This document shows, piece by piece, positions 1-6,312 of a DNA stretch of 6,635 bases. The notes under the pieces are model-generated. The model did not search any database. It was not told the origin of the DNA and worked only from the letters and a program-made list of their open reading frames with translations. The position numbers and the translations under genes were made by a program. The DNA lies in NCBI GenBank assembly GCA_028274925.1, contig JAQCNR010000243.1, positions 1-6,635 of the forward strand, given 5' to 3'. Every line of letters begins with the position of its first letter. Within the stretch, counting starts at the first letter, position 1. The DNA is from Halovenus sp. (GTDB lineage Archaea; Halobacteriota; Halobacteria; Halobacteriales; Haloarculaceae).

Positions 1-1
1 G

Positions 2-307
2 CATGGCTCCACGAGCCCCGCTTCGGACCCTCATCAGGACGCCGTGGAACACGGTGATTGCGGCGTGACTGTGACGATTGGCGCCCTCGACAGCGGTGGC
101 TTCTACGTCGAAGACGACGGTCCCGGCGTTCCCGAAGAAGTCCGTAACAGGCTGTTCGAGGCCGGCTATTCGACTACAACGGACGGCACCGGCTTCGGAT
201 TAAATATCGTCCAGGCGATTGCCGAAGCCCACGGCTGGACGATTGCTCTCACTGACAGCGACGCTGGCGGCGCACGATTCGAGATTACTGGCGTCGAGTT
301 TGCTTGA
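2..307 (+). CDS. Sensor histidine kinase, C-terminal HATPase_c end (partial, cut by window start)
   Basis: The open frame runs in from the window edge, so this is the last ~101 residues of a larger protein. It shows the Bergerat-fold ATP-binding end of a sensor histidine kinase. A DAVEHG stretch follows the N-box region, as is common in haloarchaeal kinases. The G1 box is VEDDGPGVP, the F/G2 region is LFEAGYSTTTDGTGFGLNIV, and the closing strand is GGARFEITG. The domain binds ATP for autophosphorylation of a histidine that lies upstream, outside the window, so the sensed signal and cognate regulator cannot be read here. The frame ends at TGA 305-307, 20 nt before the stop of the convergent DUF5787 gene. 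A GTG at 44 is an internal valine, not a start, because the ATPase similarity continues upstream of it. The fold call is firm; the exact subfamily is unknown. Confidence 0.9.
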   Translation, partial: HGSTSPASDPHQDAVEHGDCGVTVTIGALDSGGFYVEDDGPGVPEEVRNRLFEAGYSTTTDGTGFGLNIVQAIAEAHGWTIALTDSDAGGARFEITGVEFA

Positions 308-327
308 GGCCCGACTGACCTGTCTGG

Positions 328-1371
328 TCACTCCTGCTCGGGTCGCTGACGGTCACGCCGCTCCGCGAGCACACGCGTGAGTCCCTTGCCGGGGCCGCCG
401 TCAATCGGCCACCCGCCCTGTCGCCATGTCGGTGGCTCTGGCTCGAATTCTCTACAGGAGGAACTGCACTGCCGCGGTGTCTGGTGGCAGTTTTTGGCCC
501 GACAGACCGGCCGAAAGGCAGCGTCTGTCTCGGCAATTTCGAAATGCCGGCAGTCCGAGCGCATCGAGTCGATATATGAGCGCCAGCCACGCTCGTAGGC
601 ACGCTCGGCTATCTCCCGGCGTTTGGCAGCCTTCCAGTCTGGGCTGTCGTACTCGAACCGACAGGCAGAGGCGCCGTGGCTGCCGCCAGTCGGTCGCTCC
701 AGAATTCGCGTGCCCGGTTTCTCGGTCGGGAGTCGTTTGGGTTGCCAGCGGACCGTCGCGGCGTCGGGGCCGCGTCGTGTCGGGTCGACGCTTATTACGC
801 CAGCCTCGACGGGCAGGTCTTCGAGCAACACTGGCGCGATGGCGTTGTCTGTCTGCTCGGTGGCGACCCACACCTCGTCAGCCAGCGCGAGCGCGACGTC
901 GCTGTGCAGTTGGTCGGCCAACTGGCGGGCGGCGCTGGCGTCGAGGTCGGGTTTGTTCTCGATAGCGATGATCCACTCGACCCACTCCGGATACTCGAAC
1001 CGGCGGCGGAGTTCGATCCGGTTGCCTTGCCTGCGGCGCTCGATGACACCGCGGTCAGCAGCGCGATGGACGGCCTCCCGGACGTACCGCCACGGGTAGC
1101 CGGGGTCAGGTAAACAGTCCTGATACCACGCCCACTCCGCGGGGGCGTGACGGACGACGTGTAGCAGGTCGCTGTCGAGTCGTTGCGAGCCAAACGTGGC
1201 GCGCTGGCGGAGTCCGTCGGGGTCACAGACGAGTACGAGCGTATCCCAGCGGCGGTGTTTCGTCCCGAGTTGCCGGGCGACGATGAGTGGCTGCTGGCGC
1301 TGGCGGCCCGGTGGCCAGTGCTCCTCGGCGTACTGGCAGACGCTCAACTCGAAGCCGAACTCGCTGTCCAC
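328..1371 (-). CDS. DUF5787-family protein, nuclease-like with C-terminal cysteine cluster
   Basis: This 347-residue haloarchaeal protein resembles, from memory, the DUF5787 family of unknown function. The start is GTG at 1371, which puts the family-type opening EFGFELSVC at residues 4-12. An in-frame TAA lies less than 60 nt upstream. Visible parts in order: a strand with an acidic residue (WDTLVLVCD, D43/D50); a basic, winged-helix-like stretch at about 91-124; and WIIAIENKPDL at 133-143, where E138 and K140 fit the ExK half of a PD-(D/E)XK nuclease motif. QLHSDVALALADEVWVAT follows at 154-171. The segment IAERAYERGWR (254-264) precedes a cluster C274, C290, C295, C302, C306. I infer a restriction-endonuclease-like fold with a metal or Fe-S module, but no biochemical role is established. 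Long ORFs on the opposite strand are shadows of its GC-rich codons. Confidence 0.8.
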   Translation of the reverse strand: MDSEFGFELSVCQYAEEHWPPGRQRQQPLIVARQLGTKHRRWDTLVLVCDPDGLRQRATFGSQRLDSDLLHVVRHAPAEWAWYQDCLPDPGYPWRYVREAVHRAADRGVIERRRQGNRIELRRRFEYPEWVEWIIAIENKPDLDASAARQLADQLHSDVALALADEVWVATEQTDNAIAPVLLEDLPVEAGVISVDPTRRGPDAATVRWQPKRLPTEKPGTRILERPTGGSHGASACRFEYDSPDWKAAKRREIAERAYERGWRSYIDSMRSDCRHFEIAETDAAFRPVCRAKNCHQTPRQCSSSCREFEPEPPTWRQGGWPIDGGPGKGLTRVLAERRDRQRPEQE

Positions 1372-1450
1372 ACTGGAGCCAGCGGGCGTGTGGAGTTGAA
1401 CGTATCGGCCCAGCCTGACTTACTTGCCGCTGTAACTCGAAGAAGGGAGT

Positions 1451-1765
1451 ATGGCAACAATCGACCCCAAATCGCTGTTCCCGAACGACCGAACAGTCGA
1501 AGCCGTTGCGGCCGGCAAGATGACACAGATTCACCGCGGCCAGCAGTACGCCGAGGAAGGCGACACCTTCGAACTCGACGGCGAGACGTTCGAGGTAGTC
1601 GACGTGACCGAACGGACGCTCGGAGATATGACCGACGAGGACGCCCGTCGGGAAGGCTCGGATGACTTAGACGCGTACAAAGAGCGGATGGTGCGCGCCC
1701 ACGGCGGCAACTTCGAGTGGAACGACGACGCCGAAGTCATCCGCCACCGCGTCGCGAAGCAGTAA
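1451..1765 (+). CDS. ASCH-domain protein (PUA-like fold), small haloarchaeal type
   Basis: This 104-residue acidic protein matches the short haloarchaeal ASCH-domain proteins as I remember them. It contains KMTQIHRGQQYAEEGDTFEL (residues 23-42), then FEVVDVTERTLGDMTDEDAR, and a C-terminal FEWNDDAEVIRHR. ASCH domains have a PUA-like beta-barrel and are thought to bind RNA or act in translation-linked roles, but no substrate is known for this subgroup. The start is ATG 1451. GGGAG sits only one base before it, too close for a normal ribosome site. A weak T-rich element near 1419-1424 lies about 28 nt upstream, which would fit a leaderless transcript. The gene diverges from the DUF5787 gene with 79 nt between starts. 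Its stop TAA (1763-1765) abuts the stop of pdaD on the other strand with no spacer. Confidence 0.82.
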   Translation: MATIDPKSLFPNDRTVEAVAAGKMTQIHRGQQYAEEGDTFELDGETFEVVDVTERTLGDMTDEDARREGSDDLDAYKERMVRAHGGNFEWNDDAEVIRHRVAKQ

Positions 1766-2233
1766 CTACACCAGCGGTTCGCTCTCGCCGTAGGTTGCGA
1801 GCACGACCGCAGTCGTGTACTCGTCGGGTGCCGACTCGGCGGTCACAATCTCTGTCTCGACATCGGCGTAATCTAGGTCGCGGATGTAACAGCCACGTTC
1901 GATACCTGCCCGGAGCAGTTCCCCGACCGTCTCGGGGTCGGTGTCGGCGACTTCGTAGAAGACGCCCGCGCCGTCCTCGCCGCGAACCCACGCCAATCCG
2001 GCGGCGGCGCGGGCACCCGGCGGACTGGTCTGGCGGGCCAACACAACATCGACTGCGTTGCCGGTCGGGCCGAGGTCCGGTGCGGAGCCGACTCGCTGAA
2101 GGTCGACGCCGGCCGGGATAACAGAGGAGAGTTCCCGAAGATTGTACTGGTGGACTCCGGCGTCAGCCAGCGCCAAGTCGAACGACGCTTTCTCCGTGGA
2201 GGCGTGGCCGGTGCCCCAGACGAGCCGAATCAT
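1766..2233 (-). CDS. pdaD: Pyruvoyl-dependent arginine decarboxylase
   Basis: The product is predicted to convert L-arginine to agmatine and CO2. In archaea agmatine feeds polyamine synthesis and the agmatidine modification of tRNA-Ile2. The 155-residue length is normal for the family. The opening is IRLVWGTG. The self-cleavage site is NLRELSSVIP (residues 31-40): cleavage between S36 and S37 would turn S37 into the pyruvoyl group at the N-terminus of the alpha subunit. GVFYEV carries E94, equivalent to the catalytic glutamate of characterised archaeal enzymes. I chose ATG 2233, because the family starts at this point and AAAGGA lies 3 nt upstream. An in-frame GTG at 2248 would add only five residues. 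The gene diverges from the MATE gene across 87 nt and converges on the ASCH gene with abutting stop codons. Confidence 0.93.
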   Translation of the reverse strand: MIRLVWGTGHASTEKASFDLALADAGVHQYNLRELSSVIPAGVDLQRVGSAPDLGPTGNAVDVVLARQTSPPGARAAAGLAWVRGEDGAGVFYEVADTDPETVGELLRAGIERGCYIRDLDYADVETEIVTAESAPDEYTTAVVLATYGESEPLV

Positions 2234-2320
2234 ACATCCTTTCGCCACCCGAGCGGTTTCAGCGTAGCGATTCGAGCCAGACCAGAACGTTGAGGACCCT
2301 CGGCGGCGACAGAGCCGGTA

Positions 2321-3874
2321 GTGGCAGACCAGCCACCTGACGCTGCCGAAGACTCCTCTGCAGCGCCGACTCCGAGTGACGACACTCCCGAGACCGAAGA
2401 CGACGCCGACACAGAGAAATCAATCACCGAAGGGAGTCTCCTCCGACCGCTGTTTCGACTCGCGTGGCCAATCGTCGTCATCCAGTTGCTGCAGGTCACC
2501 TACAACGTCGTCGACACGCTGTATCTCGGCCGACTCTCAGCGGACGCCGTTGCGGCGATTAGCCTCTCCTTTCCCCTCATCTTCCTGCTCGTCTCCGTCG
2601 CCGCCGGCTTCACCACGGCCGGCGCAATTCTCGTTGCACAGTACACCGGCGCCGAGGGTGACCGCTCGGCGGGACTCGTTGCCGGCCAGACTGTCGTCTT
2701 CGTGAGCACGCTGTCGCTGGTTATCGCCGCCGTCGGCTTCGTCTTCACCCGACCGGGGCTGAGACTGCTCCCGACAGCGACCGAAACTGGTGACCGAATC
2801 ATTCCGCTGGCGGCGGCGTACATGGAGATATTCTTCATCGGAATTCCGTTCCTGTTCGGCTTTTTCGTCTTCTCGGCGCTGCTGCGCGGGTACGGCGATA
2901 CTCGCACGCCGATGTACATCATGGTGCTTTCGGTAGTACTGAACATCCTCCTCAACCCCTTCCTCATATTCGGATTCGCCGGCAACCCGCTGTTGAACGT
3001 GCTCTTTCTGGGCGGGCTTGAGTCGTCGCTGTTCTCGGCGACTGGCTTCACCGGCTTCGGGGTTCGCGGGGCAGCGCTGGCGACGATTATCGCCCGCGGC
3101 GCGGCGAGCGCCATTGGGTTGTATCTCCTCTTCGGCACGACCATTGGACCGCAGGTTCGACTCGAACACCTCCGCCCGAACCTCGAATTCATGGCGGATA
3201 TCGTCCGACTCGGCGTGCCGAGCATGGTCGAGAACTCGATGAACGCGCTGGCACAGATCACGCTCATCGCTATCGTCGTTGGCTTCTCGCCGGCAGTAGT
3301 TGCCGCCTACGGCCTCGGCAACCGCATCGTCTCGCTGGTTTTTCTCCCCGCGATGGGACTCGGCCGGGCTATCGACACGATGGTCGGCCAGAATCTCGGT
3401 GCGAACCGGTCCGACCGGGCCGCTCGGTCGGTGTTTCTCGCCGTCTCGACGGCCGCCGGCGTGATGGTGCTGGTTGCTGTCGTCGTGGTTGTCGCCACGA
3501 AACCACTGGTTGGCGTCTTCCTTGGCGATGTCCCCAACGCAGTTGAGACGATTGCCAGCGGCGTCGAGTACGTTCGCATCCGCTCGGTTGAATTTGCCTT
3601 CATAGGTATCACACAGGTTATCCTCGGCGCGTTCCGCGGTGCCGGCAACACGAAGACGGCGATGACCATCTCGATTATCACGCTGTGGATCGGTCGCGTC
3701 GGCACCGTCTGCTTGCTCGTCTTTGGACTTGGCTTCGGCGAGCGCGGTATCTGGATTGGAATGGCCGTCGGGAACATTCTCGGCGCGGCGGTTGCCATCC
3801 CGTGGTTTCTTCGAGGCGGCTGGAAAGAAGCGTACATCGACGAGACGGCCGACGGCGTTGCCGCCGACGACTAG
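2321..3874 (+). CDS. MATE-family multidrug/toxin efflux transporter
   Basis: This 517-residue polytopic membrane protein would export organic cations or other small molecules in exchange for Na+ or H+. The substrate is not readable from sequence. After an acidic tail (residues 1-37, about 13 Asp/Glu and one Lys) come roughly 12 hydrophobic segments in two six-helix bundles, starting at LAWPIVVIQLLQVTYNVVDT. The pseudo-repeat of the two bundles is visible: LLRGYGDTRTPM (187-198) in the first matches AFRGAGNTKTAM (437-448) in the second. VGQNLGA lies at 355-361. The length exceeds the usual ~450-480 mainly because of the tail. The start is GTG 2321; the next methionines are inside membrane helices. 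Its stop overlaps the stop of the convergent Pr6Pr gene within one CTAG (3871-3874). Confidence 0.92.
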   Translation: MADQPPDAAEDSSAAPTPSDDTPETEDDADTEKSITEGSLLRPLFRLAWPIVVIQLLQVTYNVVDTLYLGRLSADAVAAISLSFPLIFLLVSVAAGFTTAGAILVAQYTGAEGDRSAGLVAGQTVVFVSTLSLVIAAVGFVFTRPGLRLLPTATETGDRIIPLAAAYMEIFFIGIPFLFGFFVFSALLRGYGDTRTPMYIMVLSVVLNILLNPFLIFGFAGNPLLNVLFLGGLESSLFSATGFTGFGVRGAALATIIARGAASAIGLYLLFGTTIGPQVRLEHLRPNLEFMADIVRLGVPSMVENSMNALAQITLIAIVVGFSPAVVAAYGLGNRIVSLVFLPAMGLGRAIDTMVGQNLGANRSDRAARSVFLAVSTAAGVMVLVAVVVVVATKPLVGVFLGDVPNAVETIASGVEYVRIRSVEFAFIGITQVILGAFRGAGNTKTAMTISIITLWIGRVGTVCLLVFGLGFGERGIWIGMAVGNILGAAVAIPWFLRGGWKEAYIDETADGVAADD

Positions 3875-4509
3875 CGGCGCTGGGACAACCGTCCAATCCC
3901 GACCAGCAAAAATGCCAACACGAGAAAGAACGCACCGATGGCAGCCACGCTCGTGAGAACGAACTCGTAGCCGTACTCGGCCACGTCAAGGAACGGGTAC
4001 GGGTAGGTGTTGGCGAGTTCACCCCGAACGAGCACGAACGCTGTGTACCCGGCCGGATAGGAGAGCCACACCGGCGGACCGCGCCACGAGAGAGCCGCCT
4101 TTGGCGTCACGAGCCACCAGTAGCCCACGAAGGCAATCGGGACCAAGTAGTGCAACAGGAGATTGAGTATCAGGTCGAGGCTGACCTGACTCCACCCACT
4201 TCGGAGTAGCAGTTCGTAGACCAGCGCAACGAGGGCGATGCTCGCGGCGGCCCCGGTAACGACGCCCGGGCGGCGGAAAAAGCGGCCCGGCCGAGAGTCC
4301 GGAGCGACGAGCGGGAGTGTCACCGCAAGCGCAACGACGATGTTCGTCCAGTAGGTGAAAAAGCCGCTGAATAACAGCAGTCCCTCCGGAATCGCTCCGA
4401 GGCCGCTGCCGGCCGCGAGCAGGGCTCGCAGTAAGGAGGTCCCGATGGCAAACCAGCCAGCAATCGCATTGACCTCCTCCCGCGCCTGAAGACGCGGGAA
4501 TCCCGCCAC
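3871..4509 (-). CDS. Pr6Pr-family membrane protein, 5' end displaced by IS insertion (probable pseudogene)
   Basis: The body resembles the Pr6Pr family of small multi-pass membrane proteins, whose function is unknown. Signs are SGFFTYWTNIVVALAV (residues 48-63), LLLHYLVPIAFVGYWWL (117-133) and YPYPFLDVAEYGY (169-181), with about six membrane segments and a short RR tail. The open frame reaches GTG 4509, but its first 13 residues (MAGFPRLQAREEV) are encoded by the right end of the transposon, and residue 14 spans the element boundary. Native coding sequence begins at 4468. The natural first 18 codons appear to lie at 6313-6368, beyond the element. Either the gene is dead, or it is translated from GTG 4509 as a hybrid with nearly the normal first helix. 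The stop TAG shares CTAG with the MATE stop. Family call good; functional status uncertain. Confidence 0.8.
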   Translation of the reverse strand: MAGFPRLQAREEVNAIAGWFAIGTSLLRALLAAGSGLGAIPEGLLLFSGFFTYWTNIVVALAVTLPLVAPDSRPGRFFRRPGVVTGAAASIALVALVYELLLRSGWSQVSLDLILNLLLHYLVPIAFVGYWWLVTPKAALSWRGPPVWLSYPAGYTAFVLVRGELANTYPYPFLDVAEYGYEFVLTSVAAIGAFFLVLAFLLVGIGRLSQRR

Positions 4510-4640
4510 GGGATTTCAGGGCGAGTGCAACGGCCCTGTGGTTTCAAGACGCATACGTTCCAAGCGTCAACTGCTGGATTTCAGCATCGGCTTGGCTGTC
4601 TTGTGGCGCGGTCAAATGCGCCCCATCCTCAGCCGAGTCA
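4449..4640 (-). ncRNA. Putative TnpB guide RNA (omega/reRNA; sense-overlapping sotRNA type)
   Basis: TnpB elements make a non-coding RNA from the 3' end of tnpB plus the right end, with a guide of roughly 16-20 nt from the flanking DNA. Sense transcripts over IS1341-type genes are also known in Halobacterium. Here the last ~100 nt of tnpB and the right end contain three adjacent stems: 4517-4522 with 4533-4538, 4499-4505 with 4509-4515, and 4478-4484 with 4493-4499 (the last two share base 4499). The predicted guide starts at 4468, reads TGCGATTGCTGG on the - strand, and lies inside the Pr6Pr gene. The 5' limit is a guess based on the family; no promoter was identified. Confidence 0.55.
4469..4543 (-). 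repeat. IS right end (RE) with three stem-loops
   Basis: This is the 75 nt between the tnpB stop and the element boundary. It holds a 6-bp stem (CAGGGC/GCCCTG, 10-nt loop), a 7-bp stem around a CCA loop (4499-4515), and a terminal 7-bp stem TCCCGCG/CGCGGGA with an 8-nt loop. The GGAGGTCAA terminus follows about 10 nt beyond the last stem. The terminal stem-loop is the expected TnpA recognition hairpin. Its loop on the - strand, TCTTCAGG, differs by one base from the left-end loop. Confidence 0.75.
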
Positions 4641-5782
4641 TTGTCGTTCTCGTGTTCTCTGGAACGACTCTCTCCGCTGAGGTAGCGGTCTGCGATATTT
4701 ATCGCCCCGTTCACGTCCGCTTGGTACTCGCCTATCCAGCAGTCGTCGTTCGTGCATTTGAACGTCGCCTGCTTCGGGCGATACCCAACTTCACCGCACG
4801 CATGGCACTCCTTCGACGTGTTACGCGGATTCACCGTCTCGACGGGAATCCCCTTCTCAACGGCCTTGTACCGTATCTGCGCGTGGAGTTTAGCGAATCC
4901 CCACCCGTGAAGACGGCGATTCATATACTCGCCGTAGTCCATCGACTCCCGAATGTAGGTCAAGTCTTCCATTACCAGTACGGGATTCTCGACGGATTCG
5001 GCGTGCTCCACGACTTCGCGGGTGACACGATGGAACACGTCGTCTATCTGGTTCCATAGGTCGTCACCGAACGACTCGGCGAGACGGTCACTTCCGCGTT
5101 CTTGAAGCCGTCGCGTAGCGGTGAAGTAGGTCTTGCGGAGCCGACGAACGGTTTTGCCTTCGTCAGCCCATAGTTCGGGGCGGGTCGGAGAACCGTAGTC
5201 GTCGCGGTGACACACCGTGACGAGTGACGCTTCTCCGATGTCCACTCCGATAGGTGTCCGTTCATTTTCGGACGCCTTGGAACAGCCCTCCACGTTGCGG
5301 GTGGCGGTGACGTGGAGATACCACGTCCCGTCCCGCTGGAACAGCCGACTCTCGCCCATCTCCGCGTCACCAGCGTTCAAAGCTTCCAACCAATCCCGTT
5401 GGTCGGGGTTCGGTTGTGCTGGCATCCAGAGATGGTAGTCATCATGGTGTGGCATTTTGACGTACCACTCGATAGCGTTCTCGGGCTGGTGATCGAGGCA
5501 TAGCCCCTCGTTGGTGAACCGAACAGGGTGGTCGTCGTGAAGGTCGCCCGCGTCGTACGTCGTCGTCAACTGCGGGACGTACTTTTTGAGGGCGTTCTTC
5601 GCGTATCCTGACAGGTCGTAGTTGACCACCACGTCGTTCGCTTCGGTCTGCGTGGTGCAACCAGCGTCGAACGCATCTCGAAGGGCCTGCTGGTAGGCGT
5701 CCCGCGTCTCACGGAGCTTCCGCCGTTTGTGTGCGTTCGGGTCTACCAGTTTCAGTTCCAGCGTCTTGGTGAGTTCCGTCAT
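4544..5782 (-). CDS. tnpB: IS605/IS1341-type TnpB, RNA-guided DNA nuclease
   Basis: This 412-residue TnpB is the ancestor-type relative of Cas12. In characterised elements it uses a guide RNA made from the element's right end to cut DNA next to a transposon-associated motif, favouring element retention. An N-terminal domain opens with MTELTKTLELKLVDPN. RuvC-I is GVDIGEASLVTV (D181), RuvC-II is VLVMEDLTYI (E272), and RuvC-III is QADVNGAINIA (D356). The zinc ribbon has CHAC (C326, C329) and CTNDDC (C343, C348). All catalytic positions are present and there is no frameshift. The start is ATG 5782, which overlaps the tnpA stop in ATGA and matches the family N-terminus. A longer in-frame reading to 5872 only adds residues overlapping tnpA. 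A polar tail (about 370-412) follows the last RuvC motif and overlaps the putative guide-RNA scaffold. Confidence 0.95.
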   Translation of the reverse strand: MTELTKTLELKLVDPNAHKRRKLRETRDAYQQALRDAFDAGCTTQTEANDVVVNYDLSGYAKNALKKYVPQLTTTYDAGDLHDDHPVRFTNEGLCLDHQPENAIEWYVKMPHHDDYHLWMPAQPNPDQRDWLEALNAGDAEMGESRLFQRDGTWYLHVTATRNVEGCSKASENERTPIGVDIGEASLVTVCHRDDYGSPTRPELWADEGKTVRRLRKTYFTATRRLQERGSDRLAESFGDDLWNQIDDVFHRVTREVVEHAESVENPVLVMEDLTYIRESMDYGEYMNRRLHGWGFAKLHAQIRYKAVEKGIPVETVNPRNTSKECHACGEVGYRPKQATFKCTNDDCWIGEYQADVNGAINIADRYLSGESRSREHENDNDSAEDGAHLTAPQDSQADAEIQQLTLGTYAS

Positions 5783-6168
5783 GTGTCGCCCTCCTCGTGA
5801 CGCTGAATGTAGTCCTGCACCGTTTCGCTGGAGACGTGACCCGCCGTTCCTGCGTAGTAGCCCCGTGCCCATCGAATATTCTCGCCGTCGTTGTCGGCGT
5901 AGCGGTGGTTGTATTTCCGCGAGGAGATGCCCTTGAACCAGTTGGCGAGGAGTGACGGTGCGTGCTTCGGTGGACTACTGACGAACAGGTGGATATGGCC
6001 GGGCTGAACGGTCAGGTCGATGATTTCCAAGTCTTTGTCGTCGGCGATTTCGTGGAGGATGGTTCGCACACGGTCTGCGACCTCGTTGACGAGTACCGAG
6101 TTACGGTACTTCGGCAACCACACTATGTGGTAGTTAAGGTTGTAAGTCGCGTGCCGTGTGGTCTTCAC
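5779..6168 (-). CDS. tnpA: IS200/IS605-family Y1 (HUH) transposase TnpA
   Basis: This 129-residue protein is the single-strand DNA transposase that excises and inserts the element by recognising its end hairpins. The HUH metal-binding motif is PGHIHLFVS, with H58 and H60. The single catalytic tyrosine is Y120 in ETVQDYIQRHE, on the C-terminal helix. The dimer-fold body is YHIVWLPKYRNSVL near the N-terminus and WFKGISSRKYNHRYA at 77-91. The length is typical of the family and nothing is truncated. The start is GTG 6168, giving the family-type opening MKTTRHATYNLNYH. The stop TGA overlaps the tnpB ATG by four bases, which indicates translational coupling. The opposite-strand frame at 5962-6186 is a shadow. 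Confidence 0.96.
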   Translation of the reverse strand: MKTTRHATYNLNYHIVWLPKYRNSVLVNEVADRVRTILHEIADDKDLEIIDLTVQPGHIHLFVSSPPKHAPSLLANWFKGISSRKYNHRYADNDGENIRWARGYYAGTAGHVSSETVQDYIQRHEEGDT

Positions 6169-6312
6169 TCGTATTGCACACTATAAGTTACGAGGTGTTA
6201 ATACTGACGGCGAATCGGTGGGAAATCCAGCAATCGCGGGATTCCTGGATTGACGCACTATGCCTACCGCTTGACCTCCGCCTAAAGACGGAGGTATGCG
6301 CTATCGGTCTGT
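6169..6312 (-). repeat. IS left end (LE), non-coding, with subterminal hairpin
   Basis: This 144-nt gene-free stretch lies upstream of tnpA. A perfect 7-bp stem (6274-6280 with 6289-6295, ACCTCCG/CGGAGGT) encloses an 8-nt loop reading TCTTTAGG on the - strand, matching the right-end loop at 7 of 8 positions. A second 7-bp stem (6224-6230 with 6245-6251, AATCCAG/CTGGATT, 14-nt loop) lies further inside. The first is the likely TnpA-binding hairpin; the second has no assigned role. The tip at 6312 is inferred. Confidence 0.65.
6198..6203 (-). promoter_or_regulatory. Possible TATA box for tnpA-tnpB
   Basis: TATTAA on the - strand is centred about 32 nt upstream of the tnpA GTG. That spacing suits an archaeal TATA box with a start site just before the gene. 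There is no convincing BRE. The nearby CTTATAG is too close to the start codon unless the transcript begins inside tnpA. Confidence 0.35.

Larger units (their letters stand above)
4469..6312 (-). mobile_element. IS200/IS605-family insertion sequence (tnpA + tnpB), about 1.84 kb
   Basis: The element reads on the - strand as left end, tnpA, tnpB, right end. Both termini carry subterminal hairpins instead of inverted repeats, and no target-site duplication is visible, as expected for single-strand peel-and-paste transposition. On the - strand the right end closes with GGAGGTCAA; a terminal TCAA is also the right cleavage sequence of IS608. The left boundary is placed after GTGAT (6317-6313), 17 nt before the left hairpin, because joining there restores the split Pr6Pr frame. 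The exact left tip is inference and could shift by a few bases. Both protein genes are full length with their catalytic residues, so the element may be active. Confidence 0.85.

Noticed and set aside
44..307. A stand-alone small gene starting at GTG 44
   Set aside because: The frame and the kinase-like sequence continue upstream to the window edge, so GTG 44 is an internal valine codon.
426..965. Long + strand open frames opposite the DUF5787 gene (also 623-1099, 676-1113)
   Set aside because: They are Arg/Ser-rich or low-complexity shadows of a GC-rich gene; only the - strand frame has family-like motifs and haloarchaeal acidic composition.
2234..2320. Divergent promoter elements between pdaD and the MATE gene
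   Set aside because: I could not find a convincing AT-rich TATA box or inverted repeat at suitable spacing for either gene.
2500..3267. 255-residue - strand frame opposite the MATE gene
   Set aside because: Its basic, Ser/Pro/Arg-rich composition is unlike haloarchaeal proteins; it mirrors the MATE membrane helices.
4538..5059. 173-residue + strand frame opposite tnpB
   Set aside because: It is antisense to the conserved RuvC and zinc-finger region of tnpB and shows no recognisable protein features.
5783..5872. A 30-residue N-terminal extension of TnpB
   Set aside because: The extension lies wholly inside tnpA in another frame, has no TnpB-like sequence, and the ATGA overlap at 5782 gives the family N-terminus.
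6182..6188. CTTATAG as the tnpA TATA box
   Set aside because: It is centred only about 17 nt before the tnpA GTG, which would put the transcript start inside the gene; TATTAA at 6198-6203 is better spaced.
6271..6296. A second, solo right end of a related element, because TTGACCTCC and the CCTAAAGACG loop resemble the right end at 4469
   Set aside because: Position, loop identity and the 17-nt distance to the inferred tip fit the element's own left hairpin better. A nested remnant is not excluded.
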